Of a stretch of 64,000 bases of DNA, positions 37,784 to 48,579 are shown piece after piece; positions within the stretch are counted from its first letter, which is position 1; the number at the start of each line of letters is the position of its first letter. The position numbers and the translations under genes were made by a program. Source of the stretch: Hofstenia miamia (taxonomy: Eukaryota > Xenacoelomorpha > Acoela > Hofsteniidae); the NCBI GenBank assembly GCA_900660155.1, contig CABFPE010000097.1, positions 773,003-837,002 on the forward strand. Reading direction: 5' to 3'. The notes beneath the pieces are model-generated. The model was given only the letters and a program-made list of their open reading frames with translations. It had not been told where the DNA came from and did not search any database.

Positions 37784-38316
37784 TTCCTCTGAAATTTTTT
37801 AGTTGTGCTACGTTTAATGACTTGTATTTCTTCTATCCCAAACTCTTTTAGGTTTTCTTTATGCAACTTCACTGAGTTCCAGCCACCAGCTGCTACTTGT
37901 AAGTATTTTTGTAACTGCTGGTTTACGTAATTCTGCAGTTGACCCAAAAGATGACTTACATTATCTGGATCTTTTCTAATTTGATTGATACATGTATTTA
38001 TATCAAGAATTAATTGTGCTTCGTACATATCTCTGGTATTTAAATTTGACGGCAATAATTCTTGAATATAATTTTTTAGTAGTTCAGTTGCTCTAATAAT
38101 TTTATCCAATTCCCAATTATAATCTGGTAAATCAGGATTTACTATTTCTCCAAATCTTTTGTGTTGGGATGTAGATGAACAAGCTTTTTCTTCAACCTTC
38201 TGGTAGAGATTTTCTATTCTTACTGCTAAGTTTCCAATAGTATTTGATAATTGTTCAATTTCACTAAATTCTGGTTCTTGTGGAGCTTTTCTTTTGTTTG
38301 CGTGAGAAGATGTCAT
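37768..38316 (-). mobile_element. Fossil retroelement ORF1 (capsid-like position)
   Basis: A 182-codon open frame immediately upstream of pol, overlapping its start by 16 bases. The protein is hydrophilic, with a Lys/Arg-rich N-terminus, a predicted coiled-coil stretch (about residues 18-45, with IGNLAVRIENLYQKVEE), a helical middle rich in Asn/Leu/Gln, and a basic C-terminus. I see no zinc knuckle. Position suggests a gag/capsid-type protein, but sequence does not prove it. The frame looks whole. Confidence 0.55.
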
Positions 38317-39620
38317 CAGGAGTAGTTTTCTTTAGTCTGGATGCAATTTGTCTACCAAACTACTAAGGGAAAATGAAGGTGTCTCAGCATTGAGAACTTC
38401 AAGGATTTTCATTTCATTAACCACTTCTGGTTGGCTAAACTTAGCTGGAACATGACAATAGTTTCAAGACAATATGCAATGCCATATATTGGAAGACCTA
38501 TTGTATGAAAACCTAGCATCAGATCAAGGTGATAACAATGCCTGATATCCTCAATCTTGATATTTGCATATTTTTTATGTTATCACTATGGCTTATAGAG
38601 GTATTGGGAAAAAGAAAACAATTTTCATCCTTTGGGGTTATTGAACAGTCCAATTTGTTATTTTGAGTCCTTTCTGAAATTTTTCTGCAGAAAGACCTTG
38701 TCACTTGCTTTCCTCTGTCTAGCAGGTGTCCAGCATTGATTATGTCTTTGTGTTGACTGGCTACCTTTATGTGGAGATAAATAAATTCTAAACACAGCTG
38801 TTATATATCTTGAGCACATGGCCCCTTTTATCCTGACCAGTTATAAAAAATAATTAATTTAAATTTATTATTTTAAACTAAATGCTATACATAATAATTT
38901 TAATGAAATCCCAACCCCATCCTAGCCAAATACTCTCCTTCTCTTGGATCTCTTGTCAGTACAGAGAATACAGACTGCATTCTCTTGAATTGCCCAGAAG
39001 GTTCTGTAAGAGATTTGAATTCTTTATCATGTGTACTTTTCACATAAATATTGGCATGCATTTTCTTTTCTACTTAATCTTCTGATTTTCATCATAATGC
39101 TTGGGCTAGGCTCTAATAGCCTTTTACTAAAATGTACTATTGAAAACTACATTCTTGGCACACAAAAAAACAAACAACAACAAAACAAATATTCAAATAT
39201 TAAAATAAATTCTACAACAAGTGCAGTCCAGATCACTAAAACATCCACATTTCATATTTTTTTCTTCTCTTTACCTGGGCCACTGGATCTTTTTGAACTG
39301 AACAAACCTGGTTTGTTGATGTAAAACCCTGTTTAGTATCCATCCATGACTCTTGCTGTCTCAAAGTAGAATTATTTTGATTACTAAAACAACAGGCCAC
39401 TTAATCATTCAACCTCAATATTTTATTATGTAGATCATAACAATATAGTACAATATTTGTCATGTGCCCTATATTGACATACAAGGTATGGTTCTTGAAC
39501 TCCATTCTGCTATGGATTATTCTCAATTGCTTCATGTTAGAGCCAAATATGTTCTGTTGTTGCATTTGGAGGAGGGCTGGGCTGTAGGACTGCTGCTAAA
39601 GGTTCCACTCTCATGATTCA
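38317..39620. other. CpG-free stretch between retroelement fossils
   Basis: No reading frame or repeat boundary that I can name. It lies between the ORF1 start of one element and the integrase end of a Ty3/gypsy fossil, so LTR or untranslated sequence of either is possible. It contains not a single CG dinucleotide. Confidence 0.45.
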
Positions 39621-40680
39621 CATCTACTTGTTGAAATAAGGTAAATTCTTCATCTGATTTAACAAAACTTCTGATCCTTCCTCATCATTATCAGGTTTCA
39701 CTAGTACAGATGATTTTTCTATACAGTTTAAGTTGATTAATGTGGCAATTAAATATTGCTTATCAGGATACTTAATGTTCTTAATTCTTACATTAATGTT
39801 ATTAATGACTTTAACTAATTCATAAGGGCCAGAATAAGTTCTATGTAATTTTTTTACCAATCCTGGTTTAATTACATTGTTTCCAACTTTAAATTCCTGA
39901 AATCACACTATCCAATTATATATATATATCACACAAAATTTCCTGCACTTTTGATGTTTTCTCAATTACCAATTTATGCCATCACTTAAATTTTAGCCTA
40001 AGATCCAATGCATATTCATTAATATAGTCATAGCAATTAGATTGATCCTCTGGTTTAGGAAGCAACAATTGTAGTGGTATTTGAGCATTTCCACCAAACA
40101 TAGTTTGGTATGGTGAAATGCAAGTTGTCTTATGTTTATTTGTATTATATGCAGAGCAAGCATTTTGTAAGTGAATGTCACAATCTGATTGGTCTTCCTC
40201 TACATACTTGGATACAATATAAGTTAAAGTGTTGTTCCAATGCTTAGTCTGTCTATTACATTGAGGGTGAAATGCTGTTGTTCTCAATTTGTTCATCTCC
40301 AATAAAAAACACAATTGATACATTAATTTACTTTCAAAGTTTCTCTTTTGATCTGTTAAAATGTGATCAGATAAACCAAACAGAGTAAATATTTGACTCA
40401 CTAATTTTTTTGCTGTAGTTTCTGTAGATGAGTCAACCACAGTCAATGACCACTTATTTCCTTAATTAGTTTTCAGCAATGGACCCATGAAATACAGGCT
40501 TAAAACTTCCATAGCATAACATAATTTAGTAAGTCTTAGAGGATCCTTTAGTACTGCTTGAGGAGATTTTCAGGAACTCCATTTTTCACAACAATTTATG
40601 AAAGATAAAATATCACTTGCTTGACCTAGACAAAAATACTGGTCTCTCACTTTTTTCATACTCACAAAAGCAAAAAGATA
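39620..40680 (-). mobile_element. Fossil Ty3/gypsy integrase region
   Basis: Minus strand: remnants of the integrase zinc-binding end, then the catalytic core with TVVDSSTETTAKKLVSQIF, GLSDHILTDQ, TTAFHPQCNRQT and ACSAYNTNKHKTTCISPYQT. A chromatin-end segment follows (KLHRTYSGPYELVKVI, near 39800), as in the GPY/F module. These are typical Ty3/gypsy (Metaviridae) integrase parts, unlike the env-bearing family next to it. It is broken, with several breaks, and entirely free of CpG, so it is old. Confidence 0.75.
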
Positions 40681-40740
40681 AGCACCATACAAAATATTTA
40701 CAAATTAGAAGTATTGTTCAAAAGAGGATATAAATCAAAC
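40670..40740 (-). repeat. Retroelement boundary block, partial
   Basis: A short block-like sequence (AAGATAAGCACCATACAAAA, then TATTTACAAATTAG) lies at the coding-strand end of the env fossil that follows. It is weaker than the other copies. Confidence 0.35.
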
Positions 40741-42330
40741 ATTGATTGTTTGGGAGGCAAAGAAGGGAAGGAAGATCAGGAGCCAGATATGAATTTCTTT
40801 ATATTTTTCATTAACTTTGACTAACCCAACTATCAATGAAAACAACTATATACAAATGCATAAATCCAATGAAGTAGACAATATGTTGATTAATCCAATA
40901 AATAATATTAGTCAACAATGTGAAAAATTTTTTTTTGAATTCTTTCCTATATGGAAGTTATAATATTTTTACTGAATGAAGACCAGATATTGTTAGAGTC
41001 ATTAGAGGATAGCATTCTGCAGTAAATATGAGGCTGTCTGAGGTAATACATTTCTACATATTGAAACTTCTTTGGTGGTGGATATTGTTCATAACATTGA
41101 TGGCTGCAATTTGGGGCATAAAATAAGTGGGGTCATATAAGATTTTCTGAATAGTTGACTCATATATGTTCTTAATATCACCAAGTTGATATATCCCATG
41201 CCTGTTGTCACATTTGTAATAGGGAATCATTTATGTTTATTATATGATTAGGGAACATATCAGGTATAGTAAAATTTTTGTATACAAAGTGAGAATTTAG
41301 ATCAAGAAACATAACTTTCTTTGTTTCATTGGTTTATTTTGGTAGTTCATTTGTTCATTTTTTGTAGGGCACCATGGTGTAATATTTTTGGTCATAAAAT
41401 TAATTTTAGTAGACATTACCCAGGTTCAAATGGATCAACCTCTATATCCATCCAAAGAGAGTTTAATTTCCTCTAAATAAGAATTAAGATTCATAGACAA
41501 CATATGCAATAAGGATATGCATTCCTCATATGTAATACATTTATAAATCCCATTGATAGAATGTGCCATTTTAAATGCTAATTATTGATCAGTAATGGCA
41601 TAATATTCTATCAATGAGAATTTAATGGAGAAAATTTTGAATATAAAAACTTGATATGTCATTGCCTATAAAAAGGTTTGGAATCTCTGTTTCTTGAAAT
41701 TTGATTTTGCATATTTCAGCAAAGGTGTTTTTGGGAAGAATAGCAAAATCATTGTGTGGGTCTCATAAAAATCCATTATCAGAAGTATTAAATACATATA
41801 AGGGATGTATGTCTGTGTATAATGTGCATTTTTTAAGATCATTTCTTCTAATGAATATTAGTTTTCATCTGTATATAATATTATCCATGCTGTACTTAAT
41901 TGGGTTTCCAGCTTTTCAGTCTGTAATATATTCCATGCTCTTGGCTACTATAGAATTGCATTGCATTACTTTGATGTAGTTGTTAAATGTTAAAATAACT
42001 TTATATTTTACATCAATTAGAATTATTTCTCTTTCTTTATACTTTGAATTATCAAGTTTTCCTAGTGTGAAATGTATTCTTTTAATAAAGGTTTTATTGC
42101 AAAGCAATTCAAATATTTTATAATTTAAGTAGAGCTTTCTGCAGTGTAGAAGGGTTTCTTTTAATATTGAAAATAACTGTTTAGTATTAAAATACTTCAC
42201 ACCTTTCACAAATGCCAAGTCATCTGCCCATGCAGATTCATACACACTTTGTATTATTAATTCTAATTCATACAGTCCAGTTAATCTATCCAATGTAGAA
42301 AAATTTGTTAGATGTTCTTCACAGAAGAAA
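40720..42330 (-). mobile_element. Fossil envelope-like glycoprotein copy, highly decayed
   Basis: Minus-strand env remnant with recognisable segments: YESAWADDLAFVKG (near 42230), FELLCNKTFIKRIHF (near 42090), and regions corresponding to the ISALDML and YDCISLLNMLS-type segments of the other copies. It is broken, with many breaks. No CpG is present. It follows the block at about 42325 as in the 27.8-kb cassette. Confidence 0.6.
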
Positions 42331-42400
42331 TAAGCTTTATTTTTAAACAAAACCAAATATGGCATATCTGTAACAAATTAGACACTGAATAATAAAACAT
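42325..42400 (-). repeat. Retroelement boundary block, partial, between pol and env
   Basis: Contains AAATAAGCTTTATTTTTAAA and AAAACCAAATATGGCATATC. On the coding strand it lies after the pol fossil (42430-43140) and before the env fossil, so both cassette types meet at the same block. Confidence 0.5.
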
Positions 42401-42429
42401 GTAAGAAATCAATATAAGGAAAAGAATTG

Positions 42430-43140
42430 ACCAACCTTGAAGGCAAATCTGCCAGATTACATTCAGAAGAAATCCAAATAACATATTTTATGTGATGATT
42501 TATTAGAAATTGGATGATAATTGCCCACCATGTTAAAAATTGTGATCATAACTTGTTTTTTTTGAGATTAATTTAACAGTAAAAAATGAGAATTTTTCAC
42601 TAAATTGTGATGAGTATAGTATTCAGGAAGCAAAGACATGTAGTTCATTTTAATAAATAGGAGAAAGATTAGAATATGATGAACCATATATATTGTAGGC
42701 AGTAATATAACAACCAATTCCAACAGAGGATTCTTCAAAAAATATGTTAATGGGCTCCTGGATATCATTTGAAATTTTTTTTTTAAAGTAATTAATCAAA
42801 AATCTTACTATTCCACCACAAAGAGTAGTGAGGTTATAATAAAATGGAAGAACAAAATTAAGTCTACCCACAACTCTCTGCCTAATTTTTTCTGAAAAGT
42901 CTAAATTTATAAATTCATTTACAAAAAATTTAAGAATATTCTTTATCTTTTTTCATGGTTATTTTGCCCTCTTTGACATCTATGTGCAACCCTAAAATAT
43001 TAATAATTCCATTGACATTGTAAATATATTCTATTATTTGAATATTTTAGGATTTATGGGTAGAGATCCATGATTCAATGTTAGAAATAATGGAGTTATC
43101 AAATATAAGCAAAACAGCATCCATATGTACCCATGAGAAA
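42430..43140 (-). mobile_element. Fossil retroelement, pol part (RT end and RNase H)
   Basis: Minus-strand remnant with INILGLHIDVKEGKI (near 42980) and RNase H-region segments matching the copy at 35818-36400. It is broken, with many breaks, and CpG-free. On its upstream side it abuts Ty3/gypsy gag sequence. Confidence 0.55.
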
Positions 43141-43149
43141 TTGCAAATA

Positions 43150-43600
43150 GATCTTTGCTAGTTTAAGGATTTCCTATACTGTTTTCTGTATGACTTTTGA
43201 CAAAATTTCCATGTTTTTTACACTTATAGCAGACAATATTTTGCAAATTTGCACCCCTTGTTTGAACTTCTCAACTAATTTATTTTGTTGATTCTATAAT
43301 GTTTCAATTTTCTCACTCTTTCATTTAATCTGAGATTATATTTGATCAATCTCATGCTCTTGTATTGAATTAGTAAGAGCATGTATTTTCAAATTTATAT
43401 TTCCTTTCAATGTCTGAAGAAATTTGTGTGAAATGGCAGTCATAAGAGCCTCATTCAGGTTCTTATGATTGCTTTAATGAACTTGTAGCCTGACCTCAGG
43501 TCCTGTATGGCCTCTATAAAATAAGTTTTTACTAAGGAGTATGTTTTTGCAGTCAGTCTATGAATATATTTACTCAACTCAAGAAAGTGTACCACACTTT
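43150..43600 (-). mobile_element. Fossil Ty3/gypsy gag with zinc-knuckle region
   Basis: Minus strand: a segment with NEALMTAISHKFLQTLKGN and HALTNSIQEHEIDQI resembles the capsid C-terminal part of Ty3/gypsy gag. It is followed by CYKCKKHGNFVKSHTEN (near 43200), which resembles a CCHC nucleocapsid knuckle. The copy is broken. Together with the integrase at 39.6-40.7 kb it may be the two ends of one gypsy element separated by the pol/env fossils between them. Confidence 0.5.
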
Positions 43601-43616
43601 CTATTTATAATAATTT

Positions 43617-43658
<42 letters not shown>

Positions 43659-43659
43659 T
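43617..43659. repeat. (AAT)n microsatellite
   Basis: About 14 uninterrupted AAT/TAA units. Confidence 0.9.
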
Positions 43660-46450
43660 TATTTTAAACCTTTGTGTAATACAAAAAGGTATAAAAATAT
43701 TTAACAATGTCAAATTACAATTATCAAATTTTGTACATAAAATCAGATTGAGAATTTAATTTGTGCTCACATATGAGCATTGGCATTTTCACCATTTTAT
43801 ATACAGTCTAACACAAAAAAATCAGCCCAACAATAAGTTAATAAAAAATTTTACAGGAAAATGCTCATCACTTGGAGGTTTTAAAATTAAAGTTCTTTGT
43901 TAATGCTTTGTATGGAAATGACAATGACTAATTGCACTCTTGAATTCTTGAATAATTATACCCTAGAGGTTATATATTTGGCCAGCTCATTCAAAGCTCT
44001 GAATGTGGAATTATCTCGTTATTTGAACCTAGGTTAATCTATGACAAGAGGCATCTTTGTCTTGAAATATGTAAAATTTTGGGGAATTGAATATTTTGAA
44101 GAACATGGATTTTCAATATTGAAGAGTTGGTAGAAATCTTGTAAAAAATTGATGCAGAATATTATAATTAAAGTAATTTAATTAAGTGTAAAGGACATAC
44201 TTTGACACCTCTAAGTACTCATTGCAATTTATAATTCATTTGATAAAATGATACCCTACATAAACATAATTCATCATGGCATGAATTTTCATTGTCAGAC
44301 AACTATTACAGAGCAATGAATTTGGAATTGCAATAATGTGTCTATATATGCAAATTTAAGTTGTTTGCATAAGCAAACAAAATACTACATAGAATGTGCT
44401 CAAATAATCTTAAAATATTTGCACTTTTTAAATCTAAGTCTTATTTTCAAATTGATTAGCAAGCTAGGATTGGTATTAATCATCAAATTCAAACAACCAA
44501 TTTTCTTGTAAGAACACATGCAAATATTAAGGTATTGAAAATAGTACACACAATTTGGAGATTTATTAGGAACTAAAAAAATTAATACATGCATGGGAGT
44601 AAAATATTATGTAATATAATAAATATATTTTATTTCATTTCATTTTATTTTTTTGTGCTAATTTTTGTTAATAAAAATAAAGGACTTATTATTTTTTTTT
44701 TATTAATTACCGTGTTAAACCAGCTTTTGGATGACATGTATCCTGATTGTACATTTCAACTTGTTGAGATCATATCCTACACACTATGCATTTAATAGAC
44801 TTTTGTAGAAATCTATGGAAATGTACTATTATTTTAATGAATAGCATATCAGTTTTCTAAACTACATTGAATGACATTCTTCAAAAATTCAGAAACATCA
44901 TTTTAAAGTTAAATCCAAAAAATTTGATGTTTTAGCATGAACTGTGTTGAGTGTTAAAATTTGCAATAATCAGTCTACATTCTAAATCCAACCAAACACT
45001 CTACACAATGTTTTTAGAGTAAATTAGTAATTCAGATCAAAGCAAGAATTGACTGTTTGACATATAGCTCATCTGTAGTAAATTTCAATTTGAGGGGTGA
45101 TATTTCAGAACGAAATGTACAGCTTGGATTAGATAGGCTTTAATTTAAACTGTTTAAAATGAAATGAACGTCTTAGTATAGAATTTGGATATATCTTGAA
45201 ATTCTGACTTATTGGAAAAGAATGTTCTCTATTCAACATCAACAAGCGTCAAGTCAACCCTAGGTATTAGTTTGATTCGAAATAGAATACTGTATGGTTT
45301 CATGTATGGTTTGCCAATCAAGAAAACATCCTGAAGAAATAAAACTTTCAAAAAAATATATTTGATATATAAATTGTAAAACTTTACCTAAAAATTTAAC
45401 TATATTGCCACTGTCACTAAAGTTTCATTTACATGATGTCTACTGTTTTGTAGATGCAGATTTTAGTGCATTGCAGCACAGAACACTACAGATTCATAAA
45501 TGTATATAAGAGATTGGAGATTCAATTATACCAAAATGGTTAGCCATTCTTACTACAACACATATTTTTAAATAACAAAATATAGCATCACATTTGAGGT
45601 CCTCCATGATCGAGACAAAAAATCACGTGATAGGGCCATTACTGGACAATGACTAATATTTCAAATTAAATATTTGAATTTATACTGTATAAATAATATT
45701 TGAAATTTTATTACACTTGCTAAGCTAAAATACTATCTCCATTTAGTATTTACTTGATTAATAGGGACAATTTTAACACATTTGCTTCTTTTATTGGACT
45801 AGAAATAATTGTATGGAGCTGACATCAGCAGGAACTGAACCAAATCACACAAGAAATGGGTGGACCTGGAGAATGATTTTGACCACAGGATGAAACCAGT
45901 ATAAGACCACGACTGAAAATGTGTGGTCACACAGCTCTCTATTTTAAATATAATTGGAGTAAGGAAAAATGGTCATTAGGTATTGCTGCTAAATGTTTTA
46001 CAACAAAAATTCTCATAGACACCTCAAAAACTTTTTAATTAAATGAATATGGGAAAGAATTTCGTAAAACTTATAAAACATGCAAGTAAGATGGGTAATG
46101 AATAAATTAGTTCTATTTCCACATTTGTATTATCTTCAAATTTTTGCTGATCTGAGTTGTATTTCAAACTTTCACAAGGTCATAAAACAAATTGTTAGTA
46201 CACCAGTTGCGTCTAGAAATGCTATGATCAATAAAAACAAGATATACGAACAATTTATCAAGTACAATTAAATACAATCGTTAAAAAACAATATCATTCT
46301 TTTCCAGCCAAGCAAGACTTTCATGTTCTTTACAACTAAAAAATGCTGATAATGAAACGCCCAAGTGTTTACTAAAAATGTAATTGTGAAAATGTACTAC
46401 GGTATTTTTAACTATGCATTAGTTACCTTTATTTAAAATTTTTTGTGCTC
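43660..46450. other. Gene-poor AT-rich DNA
   Basis: Only two CG dinucleotides occur up to about 45110, after which CpG returns. No gene or RNA is recognised. Confidence 0.5.
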
Positions 46451-46467
46451 AAATTTAGAATTTTTGC

Positions 46468-47195
46468 CTAAAATTGTTCAGTTGACGAAAATAACTGTCT
46501 AAAAAATTGTAGATGGTCGATTTTCTTGATTTGTTCTCTTGTCTCAAAATCCCCCACTACTTTGAATCTGCGAGCAGGTGCATTGTCATAGAGCAGAAGG
46601 ATCTCTCGAGACCCAGAACTTCCAGTACCTGAGGCAGACATTGGGTGGCTTACCAATGACCAGCAACAGTGCACTTCTGCACAAGTGAAATCGTTGCCGC
46701 ATTGCCTGGCCTGGTCACAAAACGGCTACCATCTCCTTGGTCACATTATGCTTCCTCCTGAACTTCTCAGGAGGTGCATCACCAACAGACACTTATTACG
46801 CTGACTGCTGCTTTGCCTCGGAGTCAAAACAGTAGATCCATGCTTCATCACTACTTAGAATTTCCAGACACCGCTTTAACGCCCAGTATCTAACTTATTA
46901 ATCATTGTGTGACACCAAGTGACTTGTTTGGTCTTCTGCTCCTCAGCAAACGTAGGCCTGCCGGGGACGAATCTTGGTATTAAGGATGTGCAGGTGGACT
47001 TTGATGAAATCCCGATAACTACCTCCAACTATACCACAGTGACTTTCGCATCAGCGACATTATTCTCCTCTGTTATGGCCTCCACAGAGGGATATATCGC
47101 GGTGAAATTCCGAAAATCACTCAAACACAGTGACAGGGGAAGGGGTATCAATTACGAAGGATATCATATGTTCTGCTGCTGCATTAGATCTCTTT
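46468..47195 (-). pseudogene. mariner-type transposase remnant
   Basis: The minus strand encodes SDEAWIYCFDSEAKQQSA (46801-46850), corresponding to the first catalytic aspartate block of mariner transposases (TGDESWVYxYDPETKQQS). About 85 codons later comes ILLLYDNAPARR (near 46570-46600), the second aspartate block. Between and before them the sequence is recognisable but spread over several frames, and the third acidic residue region is not found. Spacing of the two blocks is as expected for the family. It is a plain DNA-transposon remnant, not functional. Confidence 0.6.
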
Positions 47196-47199
47196 TATA

Positions 47200-48200
47200 A
47201 TGGTAAAAATCGTTGCTTTGAAATGCTACCTTGTAAACACTCAAAGTGACTTCTAGCAGACGAGCTACAAAATGACTTAAGATCATTGAATTGATTATGT
47301 GTGACCATTCTTTATTTTACGAGATCAATTGTCAATATCTAAAATCGATTCGCCTCATACTGTACTAAACCCATCGAGCAACTCTGCTAAGATGTCCAAC
47401 CGATAAGTTCATATTCATATTAACCCCAACCAATCTATTGAAAACTATAAAGAAACTAACCGTTTTCTCTGCATTTTCAAACAATTTTCTCCATGCCCAT
47501 TAAAAATATTATAATTATTGGGACTTTTTCACATCTATTGTAAAATGCGCTTTCTTGCTATTGTGAAAGTTTAAGATAGAGACATTTATTCAATGAAAAT
47601 TTTTACATGTTCAGAGAATAAAGCGGTCTAACGGCCATGGCACAGACTAGAGATTTATTCCAATTCCCATAATATAAATTTCAATTCTAATTGTAATTCT
47701 ATTGTCAGTAAAATTTACAATTTAAGAGCAGATATTTAAAAATTCATAAACAATTTTACATATTTTACATTTACACAATTATAAATATTTCAATTAAATA
47801 TTTTACAAAAAGCTCATGATTATAATATATTTTATAGGAAATAATTTTTTGAATTGGGTGGCGTTCTAAAGTTTATTCAAAATGTCAATTTCTAACTCAA
47901 TTCTGATCATTACAATTCCAATTCCTACGCTCAGGAATTGATCATTTCTAATTCCACCTCCAGCAAAAATATCCTATAAAGTAATTGAAATCCCTGGCAT
48001 CAACAACTAAACTCATCTAACTAGTTTTCTGTACATAGACCACCCAAATCAGTAATTGTCCATACAATGCAAAAAATATCAAATTTGTCCTAAAATAGTT
48101 TAATCCAGATTTTCTATGTTTAAATAAATGTTTTTTTGGCTGTTGAAGAAATTTAGAAATTATTCACATAAAATTATTTAGTAAATCAAAATTTTTTTAA
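47200..48200. other. Gene-poor DNA
   Basis: Contains many AATTCCAATT-type repeats between about 47655 and 47990, possibly a small non-autonomous transposon; nothing else recognised. Confidence 0.45.
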
Positions 48201-48203
48201 TTC

Positions 48204-48579
48204 TACTGAAATGTGAAAATGCAGTTTAAGGGCAAAGACAATGTAGAAAGGAAGTTCAAAGAGAACCTCCAACAATTACAGATAAGTTTCAAGCCGATAG
48301 AACTGTTCAGAACGTTAATAACCAGTGCGAAATACCAAGACCAGCATCAAGTTCTACACAGGAAGAAAAAGTCCTTGAAAGTTTTCTGCGAAGTCCTAGA
48401 TAGTCTGTACTACAGGATCAAAGTGGACGTCAATTTGAGAACAAGCATTGTAAAAGCAAAAAATTATAATTTCAGATATTCTTGTGCATTTATAATGAAA
48501 AAATTTTGGCCAAACACTACGCTTACAATGATTTTTTTGTGTATACATTTTTGGGACACCCTATATATATATATATATA
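48204..48579 (+). mobile_element. Possible mariner-type 3' end
   Basis: An open stretch ending with VLDSLYYRIKVDVN resembles the C-terminal end of mariner/Tc1-type transposases (V-x-x-S-x-x-R-x-x-x-C/V). It is followed by TACATTTTTGGGACACCC before a TA tract and the assembly gap, a terminal sequence often seen on such elements in arthropods. The opposite end and the catalytic part are not visible, so this is weak. Confidence 0.28.

Noticed and set aside
25100-43600. The many 60-260-codon minus-strand frames as host genes
   Set aside because: They are pieces of repeated pol, env and integrase fossils, recognisable by shared segments between copies.
47648-47996. AATTCCAATT-rich block with ends resembling CTAGAGATTT and CAGGGATTTC
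   Set aside because: It suggests a hAT-like MITE, but the ends match poorly and no convincing 8-bp target duplication is visible.
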